Shown here: one piece after another, positions 49,741 to 59,624 of the stretch
How positions within the stretch are numbered: the first letter of the stretch is position 1
Layout of the letters: every line of letters begins with the position of its first letter
Source: Rhizobiaceae bacterium MnEN-MB40S
Lineage (GTDB): Bacteria; Pseudomonadota; Alphaproteobacteria; Rhizobiales; Rhizobiaceae
Length of the DNA: 64,000 nt
Assembly: GCA_024343425.1 (NCBI GenBank)
Contig: BRLC01000025.1
Coordinates: 124,001-188,000 of the forward strand
Direction of reading: 5' to 3'
The notes under the pieces: model-generated
The model's database searches: none
The model's input: only the letters and a program-made list of their open reading frames with translations
What the model was told of the DNA's origin: nothing
Position numbers and translations under genes: made by a program

Positions 49741-49961
49741 CTTGTTTCCTTTCGACCGCGATAGTTGCGCCCGCCCGGATGAGCCCGGCGCATTCGACGC
49801 GTCACTTGCCTGCTAATTGGAGTTTTCGGCAGGAGGTTTCAAGCCTGAAACAGGGCAATAGCCGAATAGCTGCAATGCATCCACAGGACGAATCGTCCCA
49901 GTGTATCATGTATATGGGGAGCCGGTGTCCCGGTCGTAAGGCGTATACTCAGGATTCATAG

Positions 49962-50681
49962 CTATTGTGATCGCCGCGCAAATTCATTCAGATGCCAGGC
50001 AAGAGCGCTGTTGCTGCTGAAAACGTCGATCCCTGTGCGTTTCCGGGCTTCTTCCAGAATGTCGATTGTCGGCAGATTGGTGCAGGACACGAAGACGGCG
50101 TCCGCTTTGGCTTCCTGCGCCAGCGCTTCTACGGCCGCAAGGACGGACGCTTGCGAAATTCTTACAACGGCGCTCTCCCGCTCCTCGTAAAATGAACCGG
50201 AAGCGACGATTTCAAATCCTTCCCCGGTCAGCTTTTCGGCCATGGCGCGGGTAAGTTCGGGAATATAGGGCGTCAAAAGGCATATTTTGCGCGCATCTAT
50301 GGATCGCAACCGGGCGATGGTCGCGGTTATCGGATCGGTGACCGGGACATCGGGGATGACCGTATTGACTGCTTCAGCGACCTTTTCGGCGCCGATGGTC
50401 GTCGCTCCGGACGTGCAGGCATAGGCGACGGCGTCGTAAATTGCGTCTTCCGGCAGCATTGAGGCGGATTGCGGAATGCGGGCTTCCATGAGACGCAGCG
50501 TGTCAGGCGTCACCAGCGCTTCGCTTTCGACGCGGCTGTAGTGGACGACACTGTCGTGGTCCAGCAGAACGCCAAACTCCTTCTCGAGCGTTTCGTCCGT
50601 CTTCAGGACAATGATCCCGTAAGTCGCGAGCCGGTCGCGTTCGGGATCAAGCTCGTAGTCGAATCTCAGCATTGCGTTCAT
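49962..50681 (-). CDS. Asp/Glu racemase-superfamily protein (EutA/maleate isomerase-like)
   Basis: 239 residues from ATG 50681, which overlaps the M24 gene stop as ATGA. Two conserved cysteines of the racemase superfamily are seen in AYACTSGATTIG (near 92) and FVSCTNLPTIDILEEA (near 197). The opening YGIIVLKTDETLEKEF is the form I associate with EutA of ectoine-utilisation loci and with maleate isomerase/arylmalonate decarboxylase. Chemistry is therefore racemisation, isomerisation or decarboxylation of a carboxylic acid; the exact substrate is not evident. It is the distal gene of a two-gene unit. Confidence 0.78.
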   Translation of the reverse strand: MNAMLRFDYELDPERDRLATYGIIVLKTDETLEKEFGVLLDHDSVVHYSRVESEALVTPDTLRLMEARIPQSASMLPEDAIYDAVAYACTSGATTIGAEKVAEAVNTVIPDVPVTDPITATIARLRSIDARKICLLTPYIPELTRAMAEKLTGEGFEIVASGSFYEERESAVVRISQASVLAAVEALAQEAKADAVFVSCTNLPTIDILEEARKRTGIDVFSSNSALAWHLNEFARRSQ

Positions 50682-51844
50682 CCAATCACAGGCATTCGTT
50701 GCGGCGCCCGCCGGGTCAGCAGCAACGGACCCTCGTCCCGAACGACGAGATTTTCCTCGTGCACCAGCATGCGTCCGTCGCCAAGTTCGATCGACGGCTC
50801 CAGCGTCATGACCATGCCCGGTTGCAACACTGTAGGATCGCTGGCGGTGATCGACGGAAACTCCGTCAACTGCATGCCGAGACCGTGTCCCATGCGCCCG
50901 ACGCCTGCGGAGGCTGCTCCGGGCAGAAACGCCGCCATGGCGTCGAACAGGTCCGAACAGCAGGCGCCGGGCTTTGCGGCCTCGATCCCTGCTTCCGTCG
51001 CATCCCACAGCCTCCTGTGCGCATCGTGGACGTCCTGCGCCACCTCGCCAATGGCGAAGTTTCGGTCGAAATCGCAAAAATAACCGTCCCAGACGCATCC
51101 CGTGTCAAACATCAGCACATCGCCGGCGGTGAGCCGCCTTGTCGACGGAGGCGAAATGATGTCCCGATATCCGCCGCGGCCGGCGCCGCCAACCAGGTAG
51201 GAGACGTCGTCGACCCCTTCCTCAAGGCACAGGATCTTGAACGCCTGAAAAGCCTCCCGTTCGCTCATGCCGGCATGGATTGCCTCTGGCGCGCGATCGA
51301 AAGCCCGGCCGGCCGACAGGCAAGCATGGGCGACCTTTTCGATCTCGGCCGCGGATTTGACCATGCGCAGCTTCAGCAAAAGCGCCGTCATATCCGAGAA
51401 CCGGGCGCCTGACAGGCGCTTCGTCAGCGTCTCGAAATCCGCAAGCGGCATGCGCAGGGCGGTTTCCCGCCCTTTCGGCAGACCAACCGAAGCGCCCTCG
51501 CCCGCCAGTTCGACGATGGTCTCGCAGAGCAGGTCCAGACCCAGATCATCGGCGGCCGGAGAATCCCAGGTGCGGATATCCTCGACGCCGGCGCGGCGCA
51601 TGCATTCCGCGCCGATTTCGGGAATGACGGCGACCGGTTTTCCGGATTGGGGCGCCAGTAAAAACCAGGGCCGGGTCGGGCTTTGCCAGAACTGCGTGAA
51701 AAAGCCGGTGAAATACCGGATTTCGGCCTCCGTGGTGAAGAACGCCAAATCAATGTCTTGCGCCTGCATGCCCTGCTGCAGCCGCAATAGCCGGTTTTCG
51801 AATTCCTGTGCGACAAAGCCGCGTTGGGGCGCATCTTCGGACAT
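50678..51844 (-). CDS. M24-family metallopeptidase (Xaa-Pro/ectoine hydrolase-like)
   Basis: 388 residues from ATG 51844, which has AGGA eight bases upstream. An N-terminal creatinase-like domain (to ~residue 155) is followed by the pita-bread fold. Metal ligands are seen in VLMFDTGCVWDGYFCDFDRN (two aspartates), MGHGLGMQL (histidine), TLEPSIELG (glutamate) and VHEENLVV (glutamate). Relatives are X-Pro peptidases and DoeA/EutD ectoine hydrolase. Coupling to an EutA-like gene makes ring-opening or amide hydrolysis of a compatible solute-like compound plausible, but the other eut/doe genes are absent here. Confidence 0.85.
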   Translation of the reverse strand: MSEDAPQRGFVAQEFENRLLRLQQGMQAQDIDLAFFTTEAEIRYFTGFFTQFWQSPTRPWFLLAPQSGKPVAVIPEIGAECMRRAGVEDIRTWDSPAADDLGLDLLCETIVELAGEGASVGLPKGRETALRMPLADFETLTKRLSGARFSDMTALLLKLRMVKSAAEIEKVAHACLSAGRAFDRAPEAIHAGMSEREAFQAFKILCLEEGVDDVSYLVGGAGRGGYRDIISPPSTRRLTAGDVLMFDTGCVWDGYFCDFDRNFAIGEVAQDVHDAHRRLWDATEAGIEAAKPGACCSDLFDAMAAFLPGAASAGVGRMGHGLGMQLTEFPSITASDPTVLQPGMVMTLEPSIELGDGRMLVHEENLVVRDEGPLLLTRRAPQRMPVIG

Positions 51845-51900
51845 GATCCATCCTGATATTGCGCCTGTGTGCAGGTCAAGCCGCAGCATTGCAGCAGATA

Positions 51901-51930
51901 TGTCAAAAAAACCCGCCACGAGGGCGGGTT
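51901..51930 (-). terminator. Rho-independent terminator of clpX
   Basis: On the minus strand AACCCGCC pairs with GGCGGGTT around CTCGT and runs into TTTTTTTGAC. It lies 28 bases after the clpX stop and ends transcription before the M24 gene. Confidence 0.88.
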
Positions 51931-51957
51931 TCGAAATTTCGAATCAAGCGGAAGCGG

Positions 51958-53235
51958 CTACGCGGTGGCGTTGCCCTTTTCCTCGTCGCGCTCCGAGTAG
52001 ATGTAGAGCGGCCGGGCCGATCCGTTGACCACCTCGTCGGAGATGACGACTTCCTGGACACCTTCGAGAGAGGGAAGCTCGAACATGGTGTCGAGCAGGA
52101 TCTTCTCCATGATGGAGCGCAAGCCGCGCGCGCCGGTCTTGCGGGCGATCGCCTTTTTGGCGATGCCGCGCAGCGCGTCCTCGTGGAATGTCAGTTCGAC
52201 ACTCTCCATTTCGAAGAGACGCTGATACTGCTTGACGAGCGCGTTCTTCGGTTCCGAAAGGATCGAGATCAGCGCGTCTTCATCAAGGTCTTCCAATGTC
52301 GCGATGACCGGCAGACGACCGATGAACTCGGGAATGAGGCCAAACTTGACCATGTCCTCGGGCTCGAGTTCGCGCAGGATCTCGCCCACGCGGCGCTCGT
52401 CCTGCGCCTTGACTGCTGCGCCGAAACCGATCGAGGTCTTTTCGCCGCGCGCCGAGATGATCTTGTCGAGACCGGCGAAGGCACCGCCGCAGATGAACAG
52501 GATATTGGTCGTATCGACCTGCAGGAATTCCTGCTGCGGATGCTTGCGCCCACCCTGCGGCGGAACCGAAGCGACAGTTCCTTCCATGATTTTCAGAAGC
52601 GCCTGCTGAACACCCTCGCCCGATACGTCCCGGGTGATCGAGGGATTGTCCGACTTGCGCGAGATCTTATCGACTTCGTCGATGTAAACAATGCCCCTCT
52701 GCGCGCGCTCGACATTGTAGTCGGCTGCCTGCAACAGCTTCAGAATGATGTTTTCGACGTCTTCGCCGACGTAACCGGCTTCGGTCAGCGTCGTGGCGTC
52801 CGCCATGGTGAACGGCACGTCGATAATTCTCGCCAGGGTCTGGGCGAGATAGGTCTTGCCGCAGCCGGTCGGTCCCACAAGCAGGATGTTCGACTTGGCG
52901 AGTTCGATATCGTTGCTCTTGCTCGAATGGGCGAGGCGCTTGTAGTGATTGTGCACGGCCACCGACAGCACGCGCTTGGCCTGCTGCTGACCGATCACAT
53001 ATTCATCAAGCGTATCGATGATTTCCTTCGGAGTCGGCACGCCGTCGCTGGATTTCACCATCGAGGATTTGTTTTCCTCGCGAATGATGTCCATGCAGAG
53101 TTCGACGCATTCGTCGCAGATGAAGACCGTCGGTCCCGCAATCAGCTTGCGTACTTCGTGCTGGCTCTTGCCGCAAAACGAACAATAGAGGGTGTTCTTC
53201 GATTCGCCACCGCTTCCACCGCTAACCTTGCTCAT
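51958..53235 (-). CDS. clpX: ATP-dependent Clp protease ATP-binding subunit ClpX
   Basis: 425 residues. The N-terminal C4 zinc finger has [12 protein letters not shown] and [10 protein letters not shown]; Walker A is [14 protein letters not shown] (near 122), the pore loop GYVGEDVEN, and Walker [12 protein letters not shown]. It unfolds tagged proteins for ClpP. In alphaproteobacteria it drives cell-cycle regulator turnover. A 266-base gap separates it from clpP, so it probably has its own promoter there; I see no distinctive consensus in the gap. Confidence 0.97.
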   Translation of the reverse strand: MSKVSGGSGGESKNTLYCSFCGKSQHEVRKLIAGPTVFICDECVELCMDIIREENKSSMVKSSDGVPTPKEIIDTLDEYVIGQQQAKRVLSVAVHNHYKRLAHSSKSNDIELAKSNILLVGPTGCGKTYLAQTLARIIDVPFTMADATTLTEAGYVGEDVENIILKLLQAADYNVERAQRGIVYIDEVDKISRKSDNPSITRDVSGEGVQQALLKIMEGTVASVPPQGGRKHPQQEFLQVDTTNILFICGGAFAGLDKIISARGEKTSIGFGAAVKAQDERRVGEILRELEPEDMVKFGLIPEFIGRLPVIATLEDLDEDALISILSEPKNALVKQYQRLFEMESVELTFHEDALRGIAKKAIARKTGARGLRSIMEKILLDTMFELPSLEGVQEVVISDEVVNGSARPLYIYSERDEEKGNATA

Positions 53236-53501
53236 ATTCCATTCCTTCTTATGACCCGACTCTGCGCCGGATCAGTATTTGTCCGGATTTTGCGGCCGGT
53301 CTGCGCGACGGCGCCAGTCATGCTCGTCAACAAATGCACTCAGCGCAACATCGATAGCAATAGTCTAAAACCGGAGGCTATTCGCATATCCTTGAACATA
53401 CCCTTAACACCTCATATTAATGCGCTACACCTGCCGCACCAGTCCTTAATGCGAAATTTTGTTGTAGAATTGTCGCATTTCCATCAAATCCGCAAAGTGC
53501 G

Positions 53502-54134
53502 TCAGGCCTTCGCTTCGCCTTCAACAGCTTCTCGGCTCGAAATCACACGATCGATCAGACCGAAATCCTTCGCCTCATCCGACGTCATGAAATGATCGCG
53601 ATCAAGTGTGTTCTCGATGGTTTCGTAATCCTGACCGGTATGTTGCACGTATATCTCGTTCAACCGACGCTTCAATTTAATGATGTCCTGAGCGTGGCGC
53701 TCGATATCGGACGCCTGGCCCTGGAAGCCGCCGGAGGGCTGATGCACCATGATGCGGGCGTTTGGCGTGGCGAACCGCATATCCTTGTGGCCTGCGCATA
53801 AAAGAAGCGATCCCATCGACGCGGCCTGGCCGATGCAGAGTGTCGAGACGGCCGGCTTGATGAACTGCATCGTGTCGTAAATCGCCATGCCCGACGTCAC
53901 AACGCCGCCGGGCGAGTTGATGTAGAGCGCGATTTCCTTTTTGGGATTTTCCGCCTCCAGGAAGAGAAGCTGGGCGCAAACGAGCGCCGCCATCCCATCC
54001 TCGACCGGTCCGGTGATGAAGATAATTCTCTCCTTCAGCAGCCGGGAGAAAATATCGAAAGCGCGTTCGCCACGATTCGTCTGCTCGACCACCATCGGCA
54101 CAAGATTGAGTGAAGTCTCGACCGGATTTGACAT
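53502..54134 (-). CDS. clpP: ATP-dependent Clp protease proteolytic subunit
   Basis: 210 residues from ATG 54134 ([20 protein letters not shown]), with AAAAGG nine bases upstream. The catalytic serine lies in [13 protein letters not shown] (near 105), the histidine in [10 protein letters not shown] (near 130), and the aspartate in the [13 protein letters not shown] region. It forms the barrel-shaped peptidase that works with ClpX encoded downstream. Confidence 0.96.
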   Translation of the reverse strand: MSNPVETSLNLVPMVVEQTNRGERAFDIFSRLLKERIIFITGPVEDGMAALVCAQLLFLEAENPKKEIALYINSPGGVVTSGMAIYDTMQFIKPAVSTLCIGQAASMGSLLLCAGHKDMRFATPNARIMVHQPSGGFQGQASDIERHAQDIIKLKRRLNEIYVQHTGQDYETIENTLDRDHFMTSDEAKDFGLIDRVISSREAVEGEAKA

Positions 54135-54288
54135 GAATTTGCCTTTTCTGCTGCTCCGCAGGGGAACCATGGCGGAGAATCACTGAATGTCTTTCCTGGC
54201 TTACATAGGACGCCATGCCATGCAGGTTCAAGAGATGGCGCTTCCGGGAATTGATGCGCGGCGACCGGAGCCGCCGCGCATCTTCCGA

Positions 54289-55572
54289 TCAAACGGCCGC
54301 CAGCGCCTGCTTGAGGTCGCCGATGATATCCGGAGCATCCTCGATGCCGATCGACAGACGCACGACGTCCGGTCCCGCGCCGGCCGCGACCTGCTGCTCA
54401 GGCGAAAGCTGACGATGGGTCGTCGACGCCGGATGGATGACCAGCGACCGCGTGTCGCCGATATTGGCGAGATGCGAGAACACTTCCAGTGATTCGACAA
54501 AGGTGACGCCTGCGTCAAAGCCGCCCTTCAGGCCGAAGGTGAAGACGGCGCCCGCCCCCTTGGGAGAGTATTTCTTCATCAGGGCGTGGTTCGGGTCATC
54601 CTCAAGTCCCGAATACGAGACCCAGGACACCTTGTCGTGGCCTTTTAGCCACTTGGCGACTTCCAGTGCATTGTCGCAATGTTTCTGCATGCGCAAGGGA
54701 AGCGTCTCAACACCGGTAAGCAGCATGAAGGCGTTGAACGGCGACAGCGCCGGACCAAGGTCGCGCAAGCCAAGAACCCGACAGGCGATAGCGAATCCGA
54801 AATTGCCGAATGTTTCGTGCAGAACCATGCCGCCATATTCCGGCCGCGGCTCCGAAAGCATCGGATAGTTGCCCGATTCGGACCAGTTGAAAGTGCCGCC
54901 ATCGACAATGACGCCGCCCATGGAGTTGCCATGGCCGCCGATGAACTTGGTCATGGAATGCACAACGATATCGGCGCCGTGTTCGATGGGACGCAGAAGG
55001 TAGGGGCTCGCCATCGTGTTGTCGACGATCAGCGGCAGGCCGTGCTTGTGCGCGATATCGGCGATCGCCTTGATGTCGACAAACGTTCCGCCGGGATTGG
55101 CCAGGCTCTCGATGAAGATGGCGCGGGTCCTGTCGTCGATCTGCTGCTCGATGTCGTCAGGATTGGCCGGATCGACCCAGCGGACATGCCAGTCGAAATT
55201 CTTGAAGGCGTGGCCGAACTGGTTGATCGAGCCGCCATAAAGCTTGTTGGCGGCGATGAAATTGTCGCCTGGCTGCATGATCGTGTGGAACACGATGAGC
55301 TGCGCCGCATGGCCCGACGCGATCGCCAGCGCGGCGGTTCCGCCTTCCAGCGCAGCAATACGCTCCTCGAGAACCGCCTGGGTCGGGTTCATGATGCGGG
55401 TGTAGATATTGCCGAAGGCTTTCAATCCGAACAGGGAAGCGGCGTGTTCGGCGTCTTCAAAGACGAAGCTGGTCGTCTGATAGATCGGAGTCGCGCGCGC
55501 TCCCGTGGTTGGATCGGGCTGTGCGCCGGCGTGAATCGCGAGCGTGCCGAAACCGGGTTCATTGCTGGGCAT
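54289..55572 (-). CDS. metY: O-acetylhomoserine sulfhydrylase (MetY)
   Basis: 427 residues of the Cys/Met PLP family. [18 protein letters not shown] opens the protein, [20 protein letters not shown] and [14 protein letters not shown] follow, the PLP aspartate lies in [15 protein letters not shown] and the lysine in [14 protein letters not shown] (near 207). Length and the ~60-residue insert around YNP-TQAV to HGA favour MetY over MetB/MetC/MetZ. It makes homocysteine from O-acetylhomoserine and sulfide. No cobalamin or SAM riboswitch was recognised in the short leader. Confidence 0.92.
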   Translation of the reverse strand: MPSNEPGFGTLAIHAGAQPDPTTGARATPIYQTTSFVFEDAEHAASLFGLKAFGNIYTRIMNPTQAVLEERIAALEGGTAALAIASGHAAQLIVFHTIMQPGDNFIAANKLYGGSINQFGHAFKNFDWHVRWVDPANPDDIEQQIDDRTRAIFIESLANPGGTFVDIKAIADIAHKHGLPLIVDNTMASPYLLRPIEHGADIVVHSMTKFIGGHGNSMGGVIVDGGTFNWSESGNYPMLSEPRPEYGGMVLHETFGNFGFAIACRVLGLRDLGPALSPFNAFMLLTGVETLPLRMQKHCDNALEVAKWLKGHDKVSWVSYSGLEDDPNHALMKKYSPKGAGAVFTFGLKGGFDAGVTFVESLEVFSHLANIGDTRSLVIHPASTTHRQLSPEQQVAAGAGPDVVRLSIGIEDAPDIIGDLKQALAAV

Positions 55573-55633
55573 GAATTCCTCCTACTTGTTGGTGGTTCTG
55601 GTTTCCAGTTATCGAACGAGACTTGCCTGCGTC

Positions 55634-56176
55634 TCAATCGCCCTGCGCGCGATCACGCTGCGGGCGAATGCCGAGAGCCTGGTAGCCTTTCTGCATTACG
55701 GGCTTTTTCGATGAAATCATCCGACTATTGACGCCATTCCATTTGATCTCGCCGGAATGCCGGCCATATTCGATTTTCGGACAGCGATCCATTACGACCT
55801 TGATGCCCGCCGCCTCGGCCTTGCGAGCCGCCTCGTCGTTGCGCACGGTCAATTGGGTCCAAAGCACATTCGGCCTATCGTCCAGCGCAAGGATTTCATC
55901 GACGATACCCGGCACGGCGTCGGATCCGCGAAACACATCCACCATATCGATATGAACTGGAATGTCCGCGAGCGAGCCATAGACCTCGCGGCCCATTACC
56001 TGCTTTCCCGCCAGACCGGGATTGACCGGATAAACGTCATAACCCTTCGCGAGCAGATATTTCATGACGATGTTGCTGGGTCGCACATCGCGGCCTGACG
56101 CGCCGATCATGGCGATCGTCTTTACGGAACGCAGTATCCGGGAAATATAGGATTCCGGATAGGTATCGTGATCCAT
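55634..56176 (-). CDS. CoA-binding domain protein (YccU/YneT-like)
   Basis: 180 residues from ATG 56176 (MDHDTYPESYISRILRSV). The Rossmann-like CoA-binding domain is visible in TIAMIGASGRDVRPSNIVMK, GYDVYPVNPGLAGKQVMGR and the conserved WTQLTVRNDEAARKAEAAGI and KVVMDRCPKIEYGR, the last with the family's conserved cysteine. The biochemical role of this widespread family is not settled. It lies upstream of metY on the same strand, 61 bases apart, a neighbourhood I recall in rhizobia. Confidence 0.88.
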   Translation of the reverse strand: MDHDTYPESYISRILRSVKTIAMIGASGRDVRPSNIVMKYLLAKGYDVYPVNPGLAGKQVMGREVYGSLADIPVHIDMVDVFRGSDAVPGIVDEILALDDRPNVLWTQLTVRNDEAARKAEAAGIKVVMDRCPKIEYGRHSGEIKWNGVNSRMISSKKPVMQKGYQALGIRPQRDRAQGD

Positions 56177-56360
56177 TTCAAACTCTCGGGTAACGTATAC
56201 TTGACTTTTGGCGGAGCGCTGCAACCTAACTTCGTGTGGCGCACTGCCTTAACAGCATATATTGTAGCGCTCAACAGGCGATGTGTTGCAGTTGTTTCAG
56301 CCTGGCGTCGTTGACTATCGACCGACGCCGGTTCAAACGGTCTGAAAGAGGAGAGCCAAG

Positions 56361-56663
56361 GTGAGGAAATTGACAGCCATTGCAATGTGCGCGGTGTTTT
56401 ACGCCATGCCCGCCAATGCTATCAACAACTACAACACAACGAACCTGACCTGCGCGCGGACCCAGGCGATACTGCAACAGGAAGGCGCCGCGGTGCTGCA
56501 TTACAGAGATCCGCGCAAACCCTCGATACCGCTCTATGACGTCTACGCCAAGAATTCGGGTTATTGCGGTTACGGCCAATACGCGAAACCCTATTTCGTG
56601 CCGACCAAGGACAACCCGAAATGCCGCGCGCGGATCTGCAAGGATCAGTCAATCTCCCGTTGA
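56361..56663 (+). CDS. Small secreted four-cysteine protein, tandem paralogue 1
   Basis: 100 residues from a GTG with GAGGAG eleven bases upstream. A signal peptide (residues 1-20, cleavage after AMPANA) is followed by an ~80-residue mature domain with cysteines in NLTCARTQ, SGYCGYGQ, NPKCRAR and RICKDQ, suggesting two disulfides. The block GYGQYAKPYFVPTKD is shared with the two following genes. I recall similar uncharacterised proteins only in Hyphomicrobiales. Divergent from the CoA-binding gene across a 184-base promoter region. Confidence 0.8.
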   Translation: MRKLTAIAMCAVFYAMPANAINNYNTTNLTCARTQAILQQEGAAVLHYRDPRKPSIPLYDVYAKNSGYCGYGQYAKPYFVPTKDNPKCRARICKDQSISR

Positions 56664-56761
56664 GACGCTTCAGGCAAGCAGATAGATAACAAGTTGTCTT
56701 TTCATGCTTCAACACGTACGGTTAGAAGGTGCGCATTCCGACGCGCTGAGGGTCCATTATC

Positions 56762-57064
56762 GTGAGAAAAGTTGCAGTCCTGACATTGATGGTTTTCGCC
56801 ACGACCTTACCTGCGAACGCAATCAGCCGTTACGACGCCACCTCCCACACCTGCGTCAAAATTCAGGCGATAGTGAAACTGGAAGGCTCTGTCGTGCTGC
56901 GCTATCCTTCGCCGCGGGACTACAAACTGACGCTCTACGAAACCTACGCCGCGGATTCGGGGCAATGCGAATACGGCCAGTTTGCAAAGCCGTCCTGGGT
57001 TCCCTCGCAGGACAAGAAACGCTGTCGCGTAAGAGTTTGCGCCGATCAAGCCTCGGACTACTGA
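56762..57064 (+). CDS. Small secreted four-cysteine protein, tandem paralogue 2
   Basis: 100 residues from a GTG start. Signal peptide residues 1-20 (cleavage after TLPANA). The mature part carries the same four cysteines (SHTCVKIQ, SGQCEYGQ, KKRCRVR and RVCADQ) and the core LRYPSPRDYKLTLYETYA and YGQFAKPSWVPSQDKK. About 55-60% identical by eye to the third copy and less to the first. It begins 98 bases after copy 1 with no terminator in between. Function unknown; a periplasmic or extracellular location follows from the signal peptide. Confidence 0.8.
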   Translation: MRKVAVLTLMVFATTLPANAISRYDATSHTCVKIQAIVKLEGSVVLRYPSPRDYKLTLYETYAADSGQCEYGQFAKPSWVPSQDKKRCRVRVCADQASDY

Positions 57065-57303
57065 AATTCACGATCTTCGGCGACCGCGCGATGCGCCGGA
57101 CCGTGTGGTGAAACCCACATTCCCGGACCAAGCTGCACGCTAGTGTCCCGACGCTGACGCTTGCACACCTTGCCGGATGACAAGAGCAAGCGCTGGCGAT
57201 GATTGGCGCACGAGGCAGATATTTGTTTATAGTTTACCTTGCAACGGTGTTTGCTGTTTGCGATCAACAAGTACTGCTGTGCAGTTGATATAGGAGATTG
57301 GCG

Positions 57304-57612
57304 TTGAAAAGAACTGTCGTATTGGCCATTTGCGCCGCCACTATTGCAATGCCGGCTCATGCGCTCAGCCGCTACGATGCCACGAGATTGAGTTGCGCTC
57401 GTATTCAGGAAATACTGAAATCCGAGGGCGCGGCGGTGTTGCGCTATCCCTCGCCGCGCATTCCGGCCCTGACGCTGTACGACACCTATGCGTTCCACTC
57501 CGGATATTGCGGTTACGATCAGTACGCCAAGCCGTCCTACGTGCCATCGCAGGATCGCAAACGCTGCCCGGTCCGCGTATGCACCGACAACAGCAGGACC
57601 GGCGACTTCTAA
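57304..57612 (+). CDS. Small secreted four-cysteine protein, tandem paralogue 3
   Basis: 102 residues when begun at TTG 57304, seven bases after AGGAG and aligned with the starts of the other copies; a TTG two codons earlier is too close to that site. Signal peptide ends near AMPAHA. Four cysteines again: RLSCARIQ, SGYCGYDQ, RKRCPVR and RVCTDN, with LRYPSPRIPALTLYDTYA and YDQYAKPSYVPSQDRK. The 239-base gap before it contains a GCTTGC/GCAAGC inverted repeat near 57159-57192 and probably a separate promoter. Confidence 0.8.
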   Translation: MKRTVVLAICAATIAMPAHALSRYDATRLSCARIQEILKSEGAAVLRYPSPRIPALTLYDTYAFHSGYCGYDQYAKPSYVPSQDRKRCPVRVCTDNSRTGDF

Positions 57613-57651
57613 TCGCCACAGTTGTGTTTCATCGAGGCGTGAGCCGACCCG

Positions 57652-58623
57652 TTGACGGGTCGGCGTCCGAACCAACAAACATACCGCGCGACGCTCTTGA
57701 TTACCCGCAGAACATTTCTGAAAGGCATCGGGGCCTTCGTCCTCGGCGGCATGACCCTCGGCGCATACGCCGTAGCGGGAGAGCCGTCGCGGCTGCTCAC
57801 CCGCTCCTACCGGATCAGCCCACCGCGATGGCCTGACGGGCTACGCTTGAGAATCGCCGTGCTCGCCGATATCCACGCCTGCCGCCCGTGGATGACGCCG
57901 GAGCGCATCCGTTCGATTTGCGAGCAAACCAACGGGCTTTCGCCGGACATAACATTGCTGCTTGGCGACTATTGTACCGGCCAGAAGGGCATTTCAGGCG
58001 TGGTTTCCACTGAAGAATGGTCTGACGCCTTGTCAGGACTTTCCGCTCCGCTCGGCGTCCACGCCATTCTAGGCAATCACGACTGGTGGGAAGACGAAGC
58101 TGCGCAGCAGAGAGGCCACGGGCCGATTGTCAGTCAGACAGCGCTCGAAAACGTCGGCGTTCAGGTCTACGAGAATTACGCTGTGCGCATCGAAAAGGAC
58201 GGACAGGCTTTCTGGCTCGCCGGACTGGGCGATCAGGTGGCGCTCATGCCGCGTTACGGGCGCTCGCGCTGGAGCGGAGTCGACGATCTCAGCGCAACCC
58301 TGGCCATGGTGACGGATGACGCGCCTGTCATCCTGATGGCGCACGAACCGGATATCTTTCCGCAGGTTCCGGAACGCGTTGCGCTGACAATGTCCGGCCA
58401 CACCCATGGCGGCCAGGTCCGCCTGTTTGGTTATTCACCCTATGTCCCGTCCAGATACCATAACCGGTACGCCTACGGGCACATCGTTGAATCAAGACCT
58501 GGCGTAAGCGACATACGACCGGCGACGCCCCGAGACCTGATCGTCTCCGGCGGGCTCGGCTGCTCTATTCTGCCTGTACGCTTCGGCATGCCGCCGGAGA
58601 TCGTGATGGTGGAGATCGGCTGA
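57652..58623 (+). CDS. Tat-exported metallophosphoesterase
   Basis: Up to 323 residues; the start is uncertain because only TTG-type codons precede the signal peptide (57652, or the TTG in the LITRRTFLKG stretch). The twin-arginine motif TRRTFLKG precedes a hydrophobic segment. Calcineurin-like phosphoesterase motifs follow in order: AVLADIHAC, LLGDYCTG, LGNHDWWED, LMAHEPD and MSGHTHGGQV, supplying two-metal ligands. Substrates could be phospholipid headgroups, nucleotides or phosphodiesters in the periplasm, as for YkuE/UDP-diacylglucosamine-like relatives. It follows the third secreted paralogue by 39 bases. Confidence 0.85.
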   Translation: MTGRRPNQQTYRATLLITRRTFLKGIGAFVLGGMTLGAYAVAGEPSRLLTRSYRISPPRWPDGLRLRIAVLADIHACRPWMTPERIRSICEQTNGLSPDITLLLGDYCTGQKGISGVVSTEEWSDALSGLSAPLGVHAILGNHDWWEDEAAQQRGHGPIVSQTALENVGVQVYENYAVRIEKDGQAFWLAGLGDQVALMPRYGRSRWSGVDDLSATLAMVTDDAPVILMAHEPDIFPQVPERVALTMSGHTHGGQVRLFGYSPYVPSRYHNRYAYGHIVESRPGVSDIRPATPRDLIVSGGLGCSILPVRFGMPPEIVMVEIG

Positions 58624-58638
58624 CGCAGCCCGTGCGCC

Positions 58639-59460
58639 TTAACGGCCAGTCCATTCAGGATCGCGCTTTTCCAGAAACGCGTTGATGCCTTCCTCCGCGT
58701 CCCGGGCAAGCATGTTTTCAGTCATCACCCAGGCGGTGTAATCGTAGGCCTCGGCAAGGGGCCGATCCATCTGCTGATAAAAGGCGCCCTTGCCGATTTT
58801 CAGGGTCAACGGCGATTTCGAGGCGATCGCTGACGCGTATTTGTCGGAAACTGTGCGCAGATACTCTTTGGGCACGACCCGGTTCACCAGTCCGTATTCC
58901 TTGGCGGCGGAGGCGTCGACGGGCTCGCCGGTGAGCAGCATTTCCATGGCTTGCTTGCGGTGCGCGGCGCGCGAAATGGCGACCATCGGCGTCGAACAGA
59001 AGAGACCGATGTTAACGCCGGGCGTGCAGAAGGTGGACGTGTCGGTGCATATGGCGAGATCGCAGGTCGCGACAAGCTGACAGCCGGCGGCCGTCGCCAG
59101 TCCGTCGACTTCCGCGATAACCGGCTTCGGCAGATTTGTGATCTGCAGCATCAGGTCGGAACACATGCGCATGGTTTGCTCGAAGAACGCCCTGCCCCGG
59201 TCCGCGTCCTCGCGATGTCCCGTCATCTCCTTGAGGTCATGCCCCGCGGAAAACAGCTTGCCACTGGCGGCGATCACCACGACGCGGACCTTGCGGTTTT
59301 CTTCCGCCGCCGCGAGTTCATCACGCAGCGCCTGCATGAGAGCGATCGAAAGAGCGTTGGCCGGCGGATTGTTCAATGTGAGCCTGAGGATGCCGTTGGC
59401 AAGCTGGCTGATGACAAGCGCTGTGTCATTGTCATTGATTTCTGCTGCGGCCTGCGCCAT
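58639..59460 (-). CDS. Enoyl-CoA hydratase/isomerase family protein
   Basis: 273 residues of the crotonase fold. LRLTLNNPPANALSIALMQA, the oxyanion loop GKLFSAGHDLKEMTGH, AEVDGLATAAGCQLVATCDL and the region ASTFCTPGVNIGLFCSTPM are visible. The second catalytic glutamate position of true hydratases appears replaced (GLFCST rather than E-rich), so isomerase or dehydratase chemistry is possible. Divergent from another crotonase gene across 164 bases; SD AGGAGG precedes the ATG. Confidence 0.88.
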   Translation of the reverse strand: MAQAAAEINDNDTALVISQLANGILRLTLNNPPANALSIALMQALRDELAAAEENRKVRVVVIAASGKLFSAGHDLKEMTGHREDADRGRAFFEQTMRMCSDLMLQITNLPKPVIAEVDGLATAAGCQLVATCDLAICTDTSTFCTPGVNIGLFCSTPMVAISRAAHRKQAMEMLLTGEPVDASAAKEYGLVNRVVPKEYLRTVSDKYASAIASKSPLTLKIGKGAFYQQMDRPLAEAYDYTAWVMTENMLARDAEEGINAFLEKRDPEWTGR

Positions 59461-59624
59461 GGCGTCCTCCTGTCATTCGCTGGTACTGGTTGTGTCTCTG
59501 ACGCCCTTATAGCGCAATTGCGCTGTCGTGACAGCAGGAAGACCCGGTTTTCAGGCCGCCGCTTTCAAGGCTTGGCAGACGCGTCTTTTGTTTTTACGTT
59601 TACGTCCACGTTAGGGAGGAATGA

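Noticed and set aside
49741-49961. Heat-shock promoter upstream of lon
   Set aside because: A CTTGAAA element exists on the minus strand, but the sequence 17 bases further (CTCCAATTA) matches the alphaproteobacterial RpoH -10 poorly.
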